Shown here: piece after piece, positions 48,621 through 56,889 of the stretch | Layout of the letters: each line of letters begins with the position of its first letter | Numbering within the stretch: the first letter of the stretch is position 1 | DNA from: Roseomonas sp. KE2513 | GTDB taxonomy: Bacteria > Pseudomonadota > Alphaproteobacteria > Acetobacterales > Acetobacteraceae | Reading direction: 5' to 3' | DNA: 64,000 nt | NCBI RefSeq assembly: GCF_016107305.1 | Contig: NZ_RCVR01000014.1 | Coordinates: forward strand, 62,001 to 126,000 | Translations under genes and position numbers: made by a program | Notes under the pieces: model-generated | Seen by the model: only the letters and a program-made list of their open reading frames with translations | Databases searched by the model: none | Told to the model about the DNA's origin: nothing

Positions 48621-49280
48621 ATGAAGCGTCGCACGATCGCAGCCACGGCCCTTGGAGGGGTCGCCGTGTTCGGCGCCGCCGCCTGGACGATCGGTCGGAG
48701 CGCGCCGTCACCGGCCCACGCGGCGTCACCCGGCCAGGGCGGTGGTAGCGGCCTGCTGGCCGAACTGGCCCGTGGTCCGAGCGCGGTGATCCTGGGGAAC
48801 CCGGCCGGTGACGTCACCATGGTCGAGTTCTTCGACTACCAGTGTCCGGTCTGCCGCAGGGTTCAGCCGGATGTGCGGGCGTTGCTGGAGGAAGATCCCG
48901 GGGTCCGCCTCGTTCACAAGCATTGGCCGATGCTGACGCCGACATCCACCTATGCGGCGCGGATGGCGCTGGCGTCCCGTTGGCAGGAGGGGCGCTACGA
49001 ACCCCTGCATCAAGCCTTGATGCGGCTCCCTGGAAGGCTGGACGACAACCGTGTCCGGGCAGCTGCGGAGAGTTCGGGCATCAACTTGATCGCGCTCGAA
49101 CGCGACCAGCGGCAGCGCTCGGATGAAATTGATGTCGCCCTTGGCGAGGCCCTGGTGCAGGCTCGTCAACTCCGGCTCCAGGGCACGCCAGGCTTCGTCA
49201 TCGGCCGGTACCTCGTCCCAGGTGGGATGGACTTGGCTGGGATGCGGGAGGTCGTGGGGAAGATCCGCTCCGAGAGCTAG
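48621..49280 (+). CDS. DsbA/ScsC-like periplasmic thiol oxidoreductase
   Basis: 219 residues with an N-terminal signal (MKRRTIAATALGGVAVFGAAAW). Thioredoxin fold with FFDYQCPVCRRVQPD (CPVC active site) and the cis-proline QGTPGFVIG, as in the DsbA-like family with an inserted helical domain. Likely redox partner of the DsbD/ScsB-like protein encoded 34 bp upstream. ATG 48621 has AGGAGCAG upstream; a longer in-frame start at 48558 would overlap the previous gene and lacks a signal-like beginning. Confidence 0.9.
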   Translation: MKRRTIAATALGGVAVFGAAAWTIGRSAPSPAHAASPGQGGGSGLLAELARGPSAVILGNPAGDVTMVEFFDYQCPVCRRVQPDVRALLEEDPGVRLVHKHWPMLTPTSTYAARMALASRWQEGRYEPLHQALMRLPGRLDDNRVRAAAESSGINLIALERDQRQRSDEIDVALGEALVQARQLRLQGTPGFVIGRYLVPGGMDLAGMREVVGKIRSES

Positions 49281-49491
49281 GCAACATGCCCTGGCGGAGC
49301 ATGATGAGGCCGTCCGTGTAATGAAATGCGGGCCTAGGCAGTAGGTTACCGCTCTAACGTTCCAAATGAGGCAGAGCGGGTCTGCGTGGCCTCGGTGACC
49401 GACCGTCCGCTTGACCCCGCCAGATCGGCCATCGTCGCGGGATAATGGATGGCAGCGAGGACGCGACGGGGGTCCGAAAGGTCGGCCGCGA
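49281..49491. other. Junction between cargo and transfer cluster, no gene seen
   Basis: About 210 bp between the last redox gene and the convergent dotL gene. No hairpin with T-tract, tRNA-like sequence or IS end is evident to me. Confidence 0.35.
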
Positions 49492-51804
49492 TCATGCCGC
49501 CAACTTCTCGAGGAGCAGTCTCAGCCGCGCGGCCAGTTCCTTGGCCGTCATGACCGGTGGGTCGGGAAGGTCGAGTATGCCAGCCTCGATCACGCTGCGA
49601 GCGACCTCCCGGCCGATGCGCTCGGCCATGGCCGGCGAGTCGCCGTGCGCCACTTCAATCGCGGCGATCGACGCCGACAGACCGCGATCTCCGGCAACGA
49701 TCCGCGCCGACGAAGCGGGGGCCGGGCTCGCGGCCCTATCGCCGGCTGGGACCACCTTTACCGCCTCCATCATGGGCTGGCTGCTCGTGACGGGCGGCTC
49801 TGGCAGGGCGTCGTTGGCCGGGGCGGGGAGGGACGTCGCGCCGGCAGCGGCGATGGCTGCAGCGATCCGCCCTTCAGTCGTTTCGGCGTTGCTGGTGCGG
49901 AAAGCATCCACCATCGCCCGTAGCACCGGATCTTCCGTGACCGGCAGCCCAGGAGGAACGCGCCCACTCTCCAGCCGAACGACGACGTTCTTCACCAAGC
50001 CGCCAGGCTCCTGCCCGGCCTTGGCAAGGCCGGGGAGGATCAGCGGCCGGTTTCGGCGGATCGGACCATCCGCCTTGACGTCGGCGTGGAACAGCTTGGC
50101 GTACACTCGCCGCCCGCCCAGCATCACGATGGCCTCGCCTTCCAGCAGCTTCTGCAGGTCCGACCACGCCACCCGGTTCACCTTGCGGACCTCGGCCGAG
50201 GGACCCTCGCGGTACTGCCCGGCCTCGCCCGCCACGAAGGAGGTGGCCTGCGTCACTTCGGTCTCACCGGCAGTCTTCTCGATCCACTCCCGGGTGCGGT
50301 TGGCGTCCTGCTGTCGCATGGCGATGGTCAGATTGGCATTGCCGAGCAGCGATGCGGTCTTCTCTCCCAGCCGCGCCCAGATGCCGGATACCTCCTGGAA
50401 GCAGAGCCAGAACATGATGTTCAGGCCGCGCCCCATCGCCAGCATCCGGTCCATGCCGTTGGTGGCGTAATACGCCACCTCGTCGAATACGACGTGGAAG
50501 GGTCCCTCACCCATGCCCGGCTTGAGCGAGAAGATCTCCTTACTGTCGCCCTCCAGCTTGGCACCGAGGAGCTGGGCCAGCATGCCGCGCAGCGAGGCCA
50601 CCACGATCTTGCCCAGCGCGGCCAGGGTGTCGTCGGAGTTCTCCAGCGCCGGGAGGTTCACCACCAGGATGCGGCGGTTCAGCACGACGTCGCGCATGTC
50701 GATATCGCCCGAAAGCACCTTGAAGATGTGCCCGAGCGAGACCGATAGCTGCGAGAACACGCCGGTGAAGTAGAACAGGGCGAAGCCGTGCTGCTTGGAC
50801 GGCTCCTCGCCCTTCTGCTTGTTGTAGGGCTGCGAGGTATCATAGCCGGGCAACTCGCCCAGGTAGGCCTTGAGCGGGTAGATGATGTCCTCGGGCATGG
50901 TCGGAACCGAGATCTCGGTGACGCTGCCGCCGATGGCATCGCGCACCATGAAGATGCGGTGCGAGGCCAGCATGTCGATGGAGCGGAGCTCCAGCGAGAA
51001 GCGGATCGTCTCGATGTTGATGGGGATGCCCATCTGATCGCGCATCCACACCAGCACGGGCGTGATGGTGCCGATCAGCGCCACGGCACGGGCGCGGAAC
51101 ACACCGTTGCTGTCGTCCGACTTCTGCTCGCCCAGCTGCGACACCAGCAGTTCGCGGATGGCGTCGGCGTTGCCCCCGGCGAAGGGATTGAACGTGTTGC
51201 TCTGCTTGATCCCTGACGCGACAAGGAAGTTCAGCACCAGCACGTCGTCCTCGCGGCCGAAGCGCCGCGCCAGGGCCACCACCTCGCCGTACAGCTTGTT
51301 GTCGGCCTTGCCATCCACCAGCACGAAGCCGGAGCCGTGGGTGAGGGAGTTCGCCAAGAGGCTCAGGATGGCGGTGGTCTTGCCCGCCCCGGTGGTGCCG
51401 GGGATGGTCCCATGCTGCCGGCCATCCTCGTTGGTGATCCAGAGTTCCTGCCCCGTCACCTGGTCGATGCCGAGGAAGATTGAGCCCGCAGCCCGCTGGG
51501 GTCTCCGATCCACCGGGCTGGGGTAGTTCCAGTCCAGCTGATCCGCACTCCGTGGCAGACGCAGGGGCAGCTTCACCCTCCGCCGCATCACCCAGGCCGC
51601 GTAGAGGGCGGCTGTCGGCAGCAGCAGGTCGATGGCGGCCGGGTAGAAGAAGGACAACCCGGCCGCCGTGGCCAGTACGAGACCCGAAAACTGGCTTCCG
51701 AGCAGTTCGGCGAGGCGGACGGTGAAGGGCCGGACGTCGCGGTAGCCCATGCCGCTGCCGCGCTCGAACTGGTTCTGCGGCCCGGAGATCTCGCGCTGGA
51801 TCAT
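49492..51804 (-). CDS. dotL: Type IV coupling protein DotL/IcmO (TrbC-like)
   Basis: 770 residues. Two N-terminal membrane helices (about 35-75), then a VirD4-type ATPase: Walker A HGTIPGTTGAGKTT (136-144), VLVDGKADNKLYGEV, and the later FHVVFDEVAYYATNGMDRML and LTIAMRQQDANRTREWIEKTAGETE. The insertion at about 240-345, ending TMPEDIIYPLKAYLGELPGYDTS, is typical of DotL/TrbC of type IVB systems. The last 200 residues are a variable, Ala/Pro-rich tail. It links the relaxase-DNA complex to the transfer channel. ATG 51804 chosen; the upstream open part is a shadow. Confidence 0.93.
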   Translation of the reverse strand: MIQREISGPQNQFERGSGMGYRDVRPFTVRLAELLGSQFSGLVLATAAGLSFFYPAAIDLLLPTAALYAAWVMRRRVKLPLRLPRSADQLDWNYPSPVDRRPQRAAGSIFLGIDQVTGQELWITNEDGRQHGTIPGTTGAGKTTAILSLLANSLTHGSGFVLVDGKADNKLYGEVVALARRFGREDDVLVLNFLVASGIKQSNTFNPFAGGNADAIRELLVSQLGEQKSDDSNGVFRARAVALIGTITPVLVWMRDQMGIPINIETIRFSLELRSIDMLASHRIFMVRDAIGGSVTEISVPTMPEDIIYPLKAYLGELPGYDTSQPYNKQKGEEPSKQHGFALFYFTGVFSQLSVSLGHIFKVLSGDIDMRDVVLNRRILVVNLPALENSDDTLAALGKIVVASLRGMLAQLLGAKLEGDSKEIFSLKPGMGEGPFHVVFDEVAYYATNGMDRMLAMGRGLNIMFWLCFQEVSGIWARLGEKTASLLGNANLTIAMRQQDANRTREWIEKTAGETEVTQATSFVAGEAGQYREGPSAEVRKVNRVAWSDLQKLLEGEAIVMLGGRRVYAKLFHADVKADGPIRRNRPLILPGLAKAGQEPGGLVKNVVVRLESGRVPPGLPVTEDPVLRAMVDAFRTSNAETTEGRIAAAIAAAGATSLPAPANDALPEPPVTSSQPMMEAVKVVPAGDRAASPAPASSARIVAGDRGLSASIAAIEVAHGDSPAMAERIGREVARSVIEAGILDLPDPPVMTAKELAARLRLLLEKLAA

Positions 51805-51814
51805 CACCCCGACC

Positions 51815-52297
51815 TCAGCGCTCGAGGCCGAAGGCGTTGCGCGAAGGCGTGCCCGGCGCGCCAGCACCCCCCGAGGCCGGGGCCGGGGAGGGGGGGACGA
51901 CCCGCGGTGGCTGTGCCAGCTGCTGCTGCAGCGCCGGAGGCAGTTGCGGCAGTGGCGGTAGCTGCAATTCGACGCCACGCGTGGGCGCGACCTGCAGGGG
52001 GGCATCCGATGGGGAGGGCACCACCCGCATCGCCGTCGAGGGCGGCGCGCGCAGGCTGGCATCGGCCATGCGGCCGCCGGACGGCGATGCGGTGAGCTGG
52101 CCGACGCCGAACGCCACGATCACGGCCGCCGCGCCCGCCAGCCAGGGAAGCCAGGACCGGCGCGCCTCGCGGTCCGGTGCCTCGCCCAGGTGGACGTGGA
52201 TGTGCATCCCATCCGGCCCTGCCGCCCAGGCACCGAAGGGTATCTCACGGGAGTAACCCCGCTCCTCACGGTTTCGCACGTCGCTGCTGGCCATCAT
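51815..52297 (-). CDS. Single-pass membrane protein in the dot/icm cluster, 160 aa
   Basis: MMASSDVRNREERGYSREIPFGAWAAGPDGMHIHVHLGEAP, a transmembrane helix at about 49-66 (WLPWLAGAAAVIVAFGVG), then a periplasmic Pro/Gln-rich tail (LPPLPQLPPALQQQLAQPPRVVPP). The topology of a short cytoplasmic part, one helix and an extended proline-rich tail fits a small accessory of a secretion channel. I cannot assign it to a known Dot/Icm protein. It overlaps dotM by 4 bp and precedes dotL by 10 bp. Confidence 0.65.
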   Translation of the reverse strand: MMASSDVRNREERGYSREIPFGAWAAGPDGMHIHVHLGEAPDREARRSWLPWLAGAAAVIVAFGVGQLTASPSGGRMADASLRAPPSTAMRVVPSPSDAPLQVAPTRGVELQLPPLPQLPPALQQQLAQPPRVVPPSPAPASGGAGAPGTPSRNAFGLER

Positions 52298-53592
52298 GGC
52301 TGCTCCTTCTGCTCTTCGCGATGCTGCAGGATCGCGGCGCGAACGGCGCGCAGGGCCGCTTCCACCTCTGGCTCGAACAGCGGGCATTTCGCCTGTCGTT
52401 CGGCATCCCAGTGCGCGCGTGCCCCGATGGCTTCGACACGGGGATTCGGATGGGCGTTCTGCCCCGGCCCATGGCCGGGGAAGCCAAGGGAGTGCAGGGC
52501 ATACCAGAGGCCCCGATCTACCAGCTTGAGCCCGTTGAACTGCGCCGGCGCCAGGACGCCGCCGTTCAGGCGAGCAGCATTCAGCAGCCCCATCAGCGCG
52601 GTGGTCTCGAAGGCATAGTGGCGGCTGATGGCCTCGGCCGGCTTTGTCATCGTTCCATCCGCGATCAGCGCGTCCGCGGCCGCCAGCACCGAGGGCGGCA
52701 CCGGCAGTGGGGCGTCGGGACCGGCCGGCCCGTGGCCCGCATCGGCCGCCAGTGCTTCGGCAAAATCGCCCAGCAGCGACAGGCTCTCCTCGCGGCGACC
52801 CGCCAGGTGCAGGCCGAAGGCCGCGAACATGACCCGCGCTTGCGGACGGGCTGCCGTCGCGCCACGCCAGACCGGACCGAGCTGAGCGGTGAGCCCCTTG
52901 CGGACCCGATCGGCGTTGTACTCGGACGACGCCTCCTGAAGCTTCCGCCACTTCCGCTTGGGTTTGGCTTCGACCGCTTCCCCAGCCTGTTCCGCCTGAG
53001 GGGAAGCCGGCTGCGTCGAGGGCGCCGGAACCATCGTTGGTTCCATTTCCTTCTGCTCGACTGGCAAGCGCACCAGCCACTCGTGGGGATGAAGGGCAGG
53101 ATCGGCCGGACGGGGGGCTCCCGTGGAAAGCGCGACCAGCCGAAGGCCCCGACCGAGGTAGGCCCCGGCCGCGCGGAAGAAGCGCGCCTGTTCCCGCGCC
53201 AGCCCGTCCAGATCGAACCGGCGACGGAAGCGTGCGGGCGGGGCCCACACGAAGCACACCACGGCCAGGGCACCGACCAGGGCCGCGGCCGGGATACGGA
53301 TGACGGTGTTGACCCGCCCGCTCATCGCTACGAGTTCGTCGAAGGTGACGGTCTCATAGCGGGCGACGGCTACCATCCTCGACAGGCTCCGGAGCTCGTC
53401 CGTCACCAGCGCCAGCGCCGCCATCTTCCACAGCTGCAGGGTGGCGACCCCCTCCACCACCTCCGCGTGGTGGTAGCTCCACAGCATCCAACCGCCGAAG
53501 GCGAGGCCGACGACGATCACCGCGAGGCTGAGAAAGGTGTAATCGTCGCTCGAGGCCCAGCCCGAGCGACCCGTGCTCTTGCCGGCGCTCAC
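52294..53592 (-). CDS. dotM: DotM/IcmP (TrbA-like) coupling-complex protein
   Basis: 432 residues. Two N-terminal membrane segments (about 18-40 and 95-115), then a soluble domain with the IcmP/TrbA pattern: SRHYAFETTALMGLLNAARLNGGVLAPAQFNGLKLVDRGLWYALHSLG and the late EAIGARAHWDAERQAKCPLFEPEVEAALRAV. In Legionella DotM works with DotL to gather substrates. GTG 53592 overlaps the stop of the upstream gene (GTGA). Order dotM-accessory-dotL matches icmP-icmO. Confidence 0.88.
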   Translation of the reverse strand: MSAGKSTGRSGWASSDDYTFLSLAVIVVGLAFGGWMLWSYHHAEVVEGVATLQLWKMAALALVTDELRSLSRMVAVARYETVTFDELVAMSGRVNTVIRIPAAALVGALAVVCFVWAPPARFRRRFDLDGLAREQARFFRAAGAYLGRGLRLVALSTGAPRPADPALHPHEWLVRLPVEQKEMEPTMVPAPSTQPASPQAEQAGEAVEAKPKRKWRKLQEASSEYNADRVRKGLTAQLGPVWRGATAARPQARVMFAAFGLHLAGRREESLSLLGDFAEALAADAGHGPAGPDAPLPVPPSVLAAADALIADGTMTKPAEAISRHYAFETTALMGLLNAARLNGGVLAPAQFNGLKLVDRGLWYALHSLGFPGHGPGQNAHPNPRVEAIGARAHWDAERQAKCPLFEPEVEAALRAVRAAILQHREEQKEQP

Positions 53593-54080
53593 GACGGAAG
53601 CCCCCTGCCGAACAAGGAGGGCAGAGCTACGAACAGCACCCTGGCATGCTGCCGGCGAGCCTCGTCGCCGCACTGGCCCTCATACGGCAGGGTGGTATCG
53701 TAGCCCGGCAGGTCCGCCAGATAGGCGTTCAGCGGATAAATCAGGCTCTCGGGCATGGTCGGCACCGGCTGCTCGCGGAACCAGCCTGTGGTCCAGCACG
53801 GCAGGAGGAAGGCGCGCCGGTTGGCGAGGGTAGCGATCGAGCGCAGCTGCAGCGCCAGGCGGACCGCCGCCGCGTCGAGACGCAGTGCTTCTCGGTCCCG
53901 CATCCAGGTCAGCACCGCCGCCGCAGCGCCCAGCAGACGCGTAGCTCGGCCTGTCAGGGGGTCGCAGTCGGACATGGTCTGCCAACGGCCGAGGTTGCGT
54001 AGCAGCAGATCGCGGACAGCGGTGACATCGCCGCTACGGAGTGACGGCGGTGGATCGGTGAGAGCGGACGGGGGGTGCAT
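53589..54080 (-). CDS. Stand-alone homologue of an internal DotL segment
   Basis: 163 residues. From about residue 17 onward it lines up with DotL residues about 211-345 of this window: GDVTAVRDLLLRNLG with GNADAIRELLVSQLG, AAVLTWMRDREALRLDAAAVRLALQLRSI with TPVLVWMRDQMG...FSLELRSI, and VPTMPESLIYPLNAYLADLPGYDTTLPYEGQ with VPTMPEDIIYPLKAYLGELPGYDTSQPYNKQ. It has no Walker A or B. It is therefore a separate protein made of the non-ATPase segment of a coupling protein. It is translationally coupled to dotM. Function unknown. Confidence 0.75.
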   Translation of the reverse strand: MHPPSALTDPPPSLRSGDVTAVRDLLLRNLGRWQTMSDCDPLTGRATRLLGAAAAVLTWMRDREALRLDAAAVRLALQLRSIATLANRRAFLLPCWTTGWFREQPVPTMPESLIYPLNAYLADLPGYDTTLPYEGQCGDEARRQHARVLFVALPSLFGRGLPS

Positions 54081-54176
54081 CGGGGTGGCTCCAGTGGCAA
54101 CCCGGCGACTATGGCGGTGAGTGGCGCGAACAGGTTGGCGAGATCGAGCCCGGCTCGACGGGGCGCGCGGAAGAGC

Positions 54177-54461
54177 CTAGCGCCGACGCGTCACACGATC
54201 GTTGGGCACTTCGATACGCTCCACGGCAATGAGGAGCTGGTCGACGGTGATGCGCCCCAGATCCGGTAATTCCAGCACCACCTCGCCTCTCATCCGGCGC
54301 GGAGGAAGGAGAGCCTGCAGCACAGCGGCTGCCGCAGCCTGTCCGTCTTCGACGTAGTGCCGCAACACGGACGGCGTGGTCGGATGCCCATCCTGCTCGG
54401 CGAGCGCCGATGCCGCACAGTCGATCAAACGCCGTGCGAGCGTGGAAAGGTCGTCCGCCAT
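54177..54461 (-). CDS. Small hypothetical protein, 94 aa
   Basis: MADDLSTLARRLIDCAASALAEQDGHPTTPSVLRHYVEDGQAAAAAVLQALLPPRRMRGEVVLELPDLGRITVDQLLIAVERIEVPNDRV. Helical first half, then a short beta-rich region. It lies between the DotL-segment gene and the VirB1-like gene in the same direction. No clear ribosome-binding site; another frame is also open here, so the gene is only moderately supported. Confidence 0.4.
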   Translation of the reverse strand: MADDLSTLARRLIDCAASALAEQDGHPTTPSVLRHYVEDGQAAAAAVLQALLPPRRMRGEVVLELPDLGRITVDQLLIAVERIEVPNDRVTRRR

Positions 54462-54525
54462 GCCAACAGCCTAACGATGTGTCGGCTCCGATGTCTACGA
54501 AGCCGGAAGTATGGTGTCGCTTCAA

Positions 54526-55038
54526 CTATCTTCGCGCTACGACACGATCAGGGGAGAGCACGAGGCGCTGTAGCCGCATGACGTGCTCCAGAACCCTGCG
54601 CAAGTACCGCGTCTTGTAGAACTCGGTGCGTGAATGATACCGGCCTACGCCCTCCCAGAAGTCACCGCCGGCGCCGTCGATCTCGCGTCGCAGGATCCAT
54701 GCCCCCGCCTCGACGTTGGCGCAGAAGTTGTTGAGCAACGCCTCGCGTGCCGCGGAGGGCGTCGTGTTCCAGCGCCGGGCAATGGTCGGAAGATGGATCT
54801 GGTTGATCTGCATCGGTCCGATGTCCACCGTGGCGTTGGTGTTCTGGCTTACCCGTCCGATCGAGCCGCCTTCCACCGACAGCAGCACCGCGATCACCCC
54901 CGGGGGCACCCGGTGCAGGGCCGCTGCGGCCTGGATGCACTCCGTCACGGCCGACACGGTGCCGTCCGAGACTGAAGCCTTGGCGGGTGCTGCGGCCACC
55001 GATGCGATGGCCAGCACCGCGAGGAGCAGCGTTCTCAT
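54526..55038 (-). CDS. VirB1-like lytic transglycosylase
   Basis: 170 residues with signal peptide MRTLLLAVLAIASVAAAPAKA. Lysozyme-fold motifs: GVIAVLLSVEGGSIGRVSQNTNATVDIGPMQINQIHLPTI (catalytic Glu in VEGG; GPMQIN) and VGRYHSRTEFYKTRY. It opens peptidoglycan locally so the secretion channel can be built. It overlaps the upstream gene by 4 bp within the dot/icm operon. The GPMQIN motif is typical of conjugation-associated transglycosylases of the IncI/VirB1 group. Confidence 0.9.
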   Translation of the reverse strand: MRTLLLAVLAIASVAAAPAKASVSDGTVSAVTECIQAAAALHRVPPGVIAVLLSVEGGSIGRVSQNTNATVDIGPMQINQIHLPTIARRWNTTPSAAREALLNNFCANVEAGAWILRREIDGAGGDFWEGVGRYHSRTEFYKTRYLRRVLEHVMRLQRLVLSPDRVVARR

Positions 55039-55475
55039 GGCGTTGGCCCTTGCGTCCCACTGGGAGCGACGTCGCGCCCGCCCATGGCGCCCAGCGGTCG
55101 CAGCTGCTGCCAGAGCTTGGCGAAGTCGGTGACCGGCAGGGCGGACGGCGTGCCGGTCCGCTCGATGGCCTCCATGGCCGAGAGCATGACCACGGAGAAC
55201 GGCTCGCCACGGATGCCCTTCACCCGGTAGCCCAGCAACGCGTCGGGATCGTGTTCCTGCTCGATCCCCAGATGCCGGCCTGTTGCCGCCCGCCAGACGA
55301 CGTTAGCCGCCGCCAGGAAGTTGGGCATCAGGCCGTCCGGAGCGGCGACCAGTGCGGCGGGCAGCCGGTGATCGAGGCCGGTGGCCTCATCGCGAAGCAG
55401 CAGCGGGCGCCCGTCCCGCTCCACCAGCCGCTGAAGGGTGCGCCCGACCGCACCGAGATCGAGAGAGCCGCTCAC
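55035..55475 (-). CDS. Hypothetical dot/icm-operon protein, 146 aa
   Basis: GTG start at 55475 inside the icmT stop. VSGSLDLGAVGRTLQRLVERDGRPLLLRDEATGLDHRLPAALVAAPDGLMPNFLAAANVVWRAATGRHLG: a soluble alpha/beta protein, size near the small Dot/Icm chaperones (IcmS, IcmW) but without recognisable similarity. Position between icmT and the transglycosylase makes a secretion role likely. Identity open. Confidence 0.6.
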   Translation of the reverse strand: MSGSLDLGAVGRTLQRLVERDGRPLLLRDEATGLDHRLPAALVAAPDGLMPNFLAAANVVWRAATGRHLGIEQEHDPDALLGYRVKGIRGEPFSVVMLSAMEAIERTGTPSALPVTDFAKLWQQLRPLGAMGGRDVAPSGTQGPTP

Positions 55476-55720
55476 GCCAGCCTCCGGCGCTTCCAGGCCG
55501 GCACCGCCGGGCGGAGCCGACCGACGAGCCATCCCCGGACGATGCGGAACAGCGCCGGCAGGGTCAGCCCGAAGAATGAGAGCAGGCCGAAGAACGCGGT
55601 GCCGAGCAGGGCGATGTAGAAGGTCGCCCAGCTCCAGTAGGTGACGAAGCACAGCACCGGCAGGAGCGCGCGCGCATCCAGCATCAGGAAGCGAATGGGC
55701 AGGGCGGTGTTGCGCCACAT
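55472..55720 (-). CDS. icmT: IcmT/TraK-family membrane protein
   Basis: 82 residues: MWRNTALPIRFLMLDARALLPVLCFVTYWSWATFYIALLGTAFFGLLSFFGLTLP. The start MWRN(T/S)A...RF..(L/M)DARA and two closely spaced hydrophobic helices are the hallmark of IcmT (TraK of IncI plasmids). It lies directly after dotB, as in traJ-traK. Small inner-membrane component of the type IVB apparatus. Confidence 0.85.
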   Translation of the reverse strand: MWRNTALPIRFLMLDARALLPVLCFVTYWSWATFYIALLGTAFFGLLSFFGLTLPALFRIVRGWLVGRLRPAVPAWKRRRLA

Positions 55721-56889
55721 CAGCCGATCCTCCTCATCTCACCCTCGGCAACTGCGGGGCTGATCCGGCCCTCCTCCAGCGCGCGGGTGATGGCTTTGCG
55801 ATAGGACTGACCCTCGGTTTCCAACGTGGTGCGGATCAGGTCAGGCCAGTCCGATGGCGAGGTCTGCATCAGGCGCCGGCGAAGCGGAGCGTCGAACACC
55901 AGGTACTCGCGCAGCGCGGTGCGCTTGCCATCGGTCGAGAAGACCAGACGCTGATTGATGATGAGCCGCAGCGACTGCGCGATCGAGGTGACGAGGTTGT
56001 CGCGTTCGTCGCCGGGGCACAGCGCCACCATGCGCTGGATCGTCAGCGCCAGATCGTCGGCGTGGATGGTGGTGGTCACCGTGGATCCTGCCATAGCGGC
56101 GTTGAGCGACGCGGACATCGTCGCGCCGTCACGGCTCTCGCCGACGATGATGTCGGTGGCCTCCCGCCGCCAGCAGCCGCGGATGAAGGCCTCGAAGGTC
56201 GGCAAATCCCGCGGGATCTCCGTCTGCGCGATGGTCGAGGTCGGACCTTGGAGCCCATCGAGCAGGAACTCGATGGGAGCCGCCCCCTCGACGATGTTGT
56301 AGTGGCCGTTCGGGTCCGTCAGCTTGGCGACGGTGAAGCCGCCGATCAGGGTGCTCTTGCCCGAACCGGTGGAGCCGCTGACCACCACGAAGCCGCCCCG
56401 CGGGCGGTAGTTCTCCAGGATCTCCGCCTCCACGAGCTGCGCGTCGAGGCCCGGCGGCATGTCGGGGATGGGGCGGAGCACGAGGTTCGCCCCGCCGCGG
56501 CGGCTGGTGTGGATAGGGGTGGCGTTGACGCGGAAGCGCAACCGCTCCGAGCGGCTGATCGCCACGGCGTAGGACACGTCGAAGTCCGATCCGCCCTGCA
56601 GGCGTGCGGTGCCGTCGGCGCCGTAGAGGTGGTTGGTGACCACGGACACCTCCACCTCGCTCAGTGCCCTGGTTGTGGCCTTGCGATTGCGGCCGTGGAC
56701 CATGATCCAGACCGGGTGACCAGTCTGGAAGGAGATGCGCGATGCGCCCTGGCGGTGAGCCCAGATGAGCAGGGAGTCCAGGCCAGGCGCGGACTTGCGG
56801 GGATCCTCGACCCAGCGAAGCCCTTCCTCGGGCCAGCCCTCCGCGGCCGCCTCGACGTCGCTGCGGCGCGGTTCCAGCACGGCGCTCAT
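55720..56889 (-). CDS. dotB: DotB ATPase (TraJ of IncI)
   Basis: 389 residues, a PilT/VirB11-type hexameric ATPase of type IVB systems. Walker A VVSGSTGSGKSTLIGG (about 168-183), an Asp-box and His-box region (GPTSTIAQTEIPRDLPTFEAFIRGCWRREATDIIVGESRDGATM, then STVTTTIHADDLALTIQRM). It lacks nothing obvious. ATG overlaps the dotC stop by 4 bp. It powers assembly or substrate transfer by docking on DotO. Confidence 0.94.
   Translation of the reverse strand: MSAVLEPRRSDVEAAAEGWPEEGLRWVEDPRKSAPGLDSLLIWAHRQGASRISFQTGHPVWIMVHGRNRKATTRALSEVEVSVVTNHLYGADGTARLQGGSDFDVSYAVAISRSERLRFRVNATPIHTSRRGGANLVLRPIPDMPPGLDAQLVEAEILENYRPRGGFVVVSGSTGSGKSTLIGGFTVAKLTDPNGHYNIVEGAAPIEFLLDGLQGPTSTIAQTEIPRDLPTFEAFIRGCWRREATDIIVGESRDGATMSASLNAAMAGSTVTTTIHADDLALTIQRMVALCPGDERDNLVTSIAQSLRLIINQRLVFSTDGKRTALREYLVFDAPLRRRLMQTSPSDWPDLIRTTLETEGQSYRKAITRALEEGRISPAVAEGEMRRIG

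Noticed and set aside
49445-50748. Plus-strand frames across dotL
   Set aside because: Antisense to the conserved coupling protein; no motif support.
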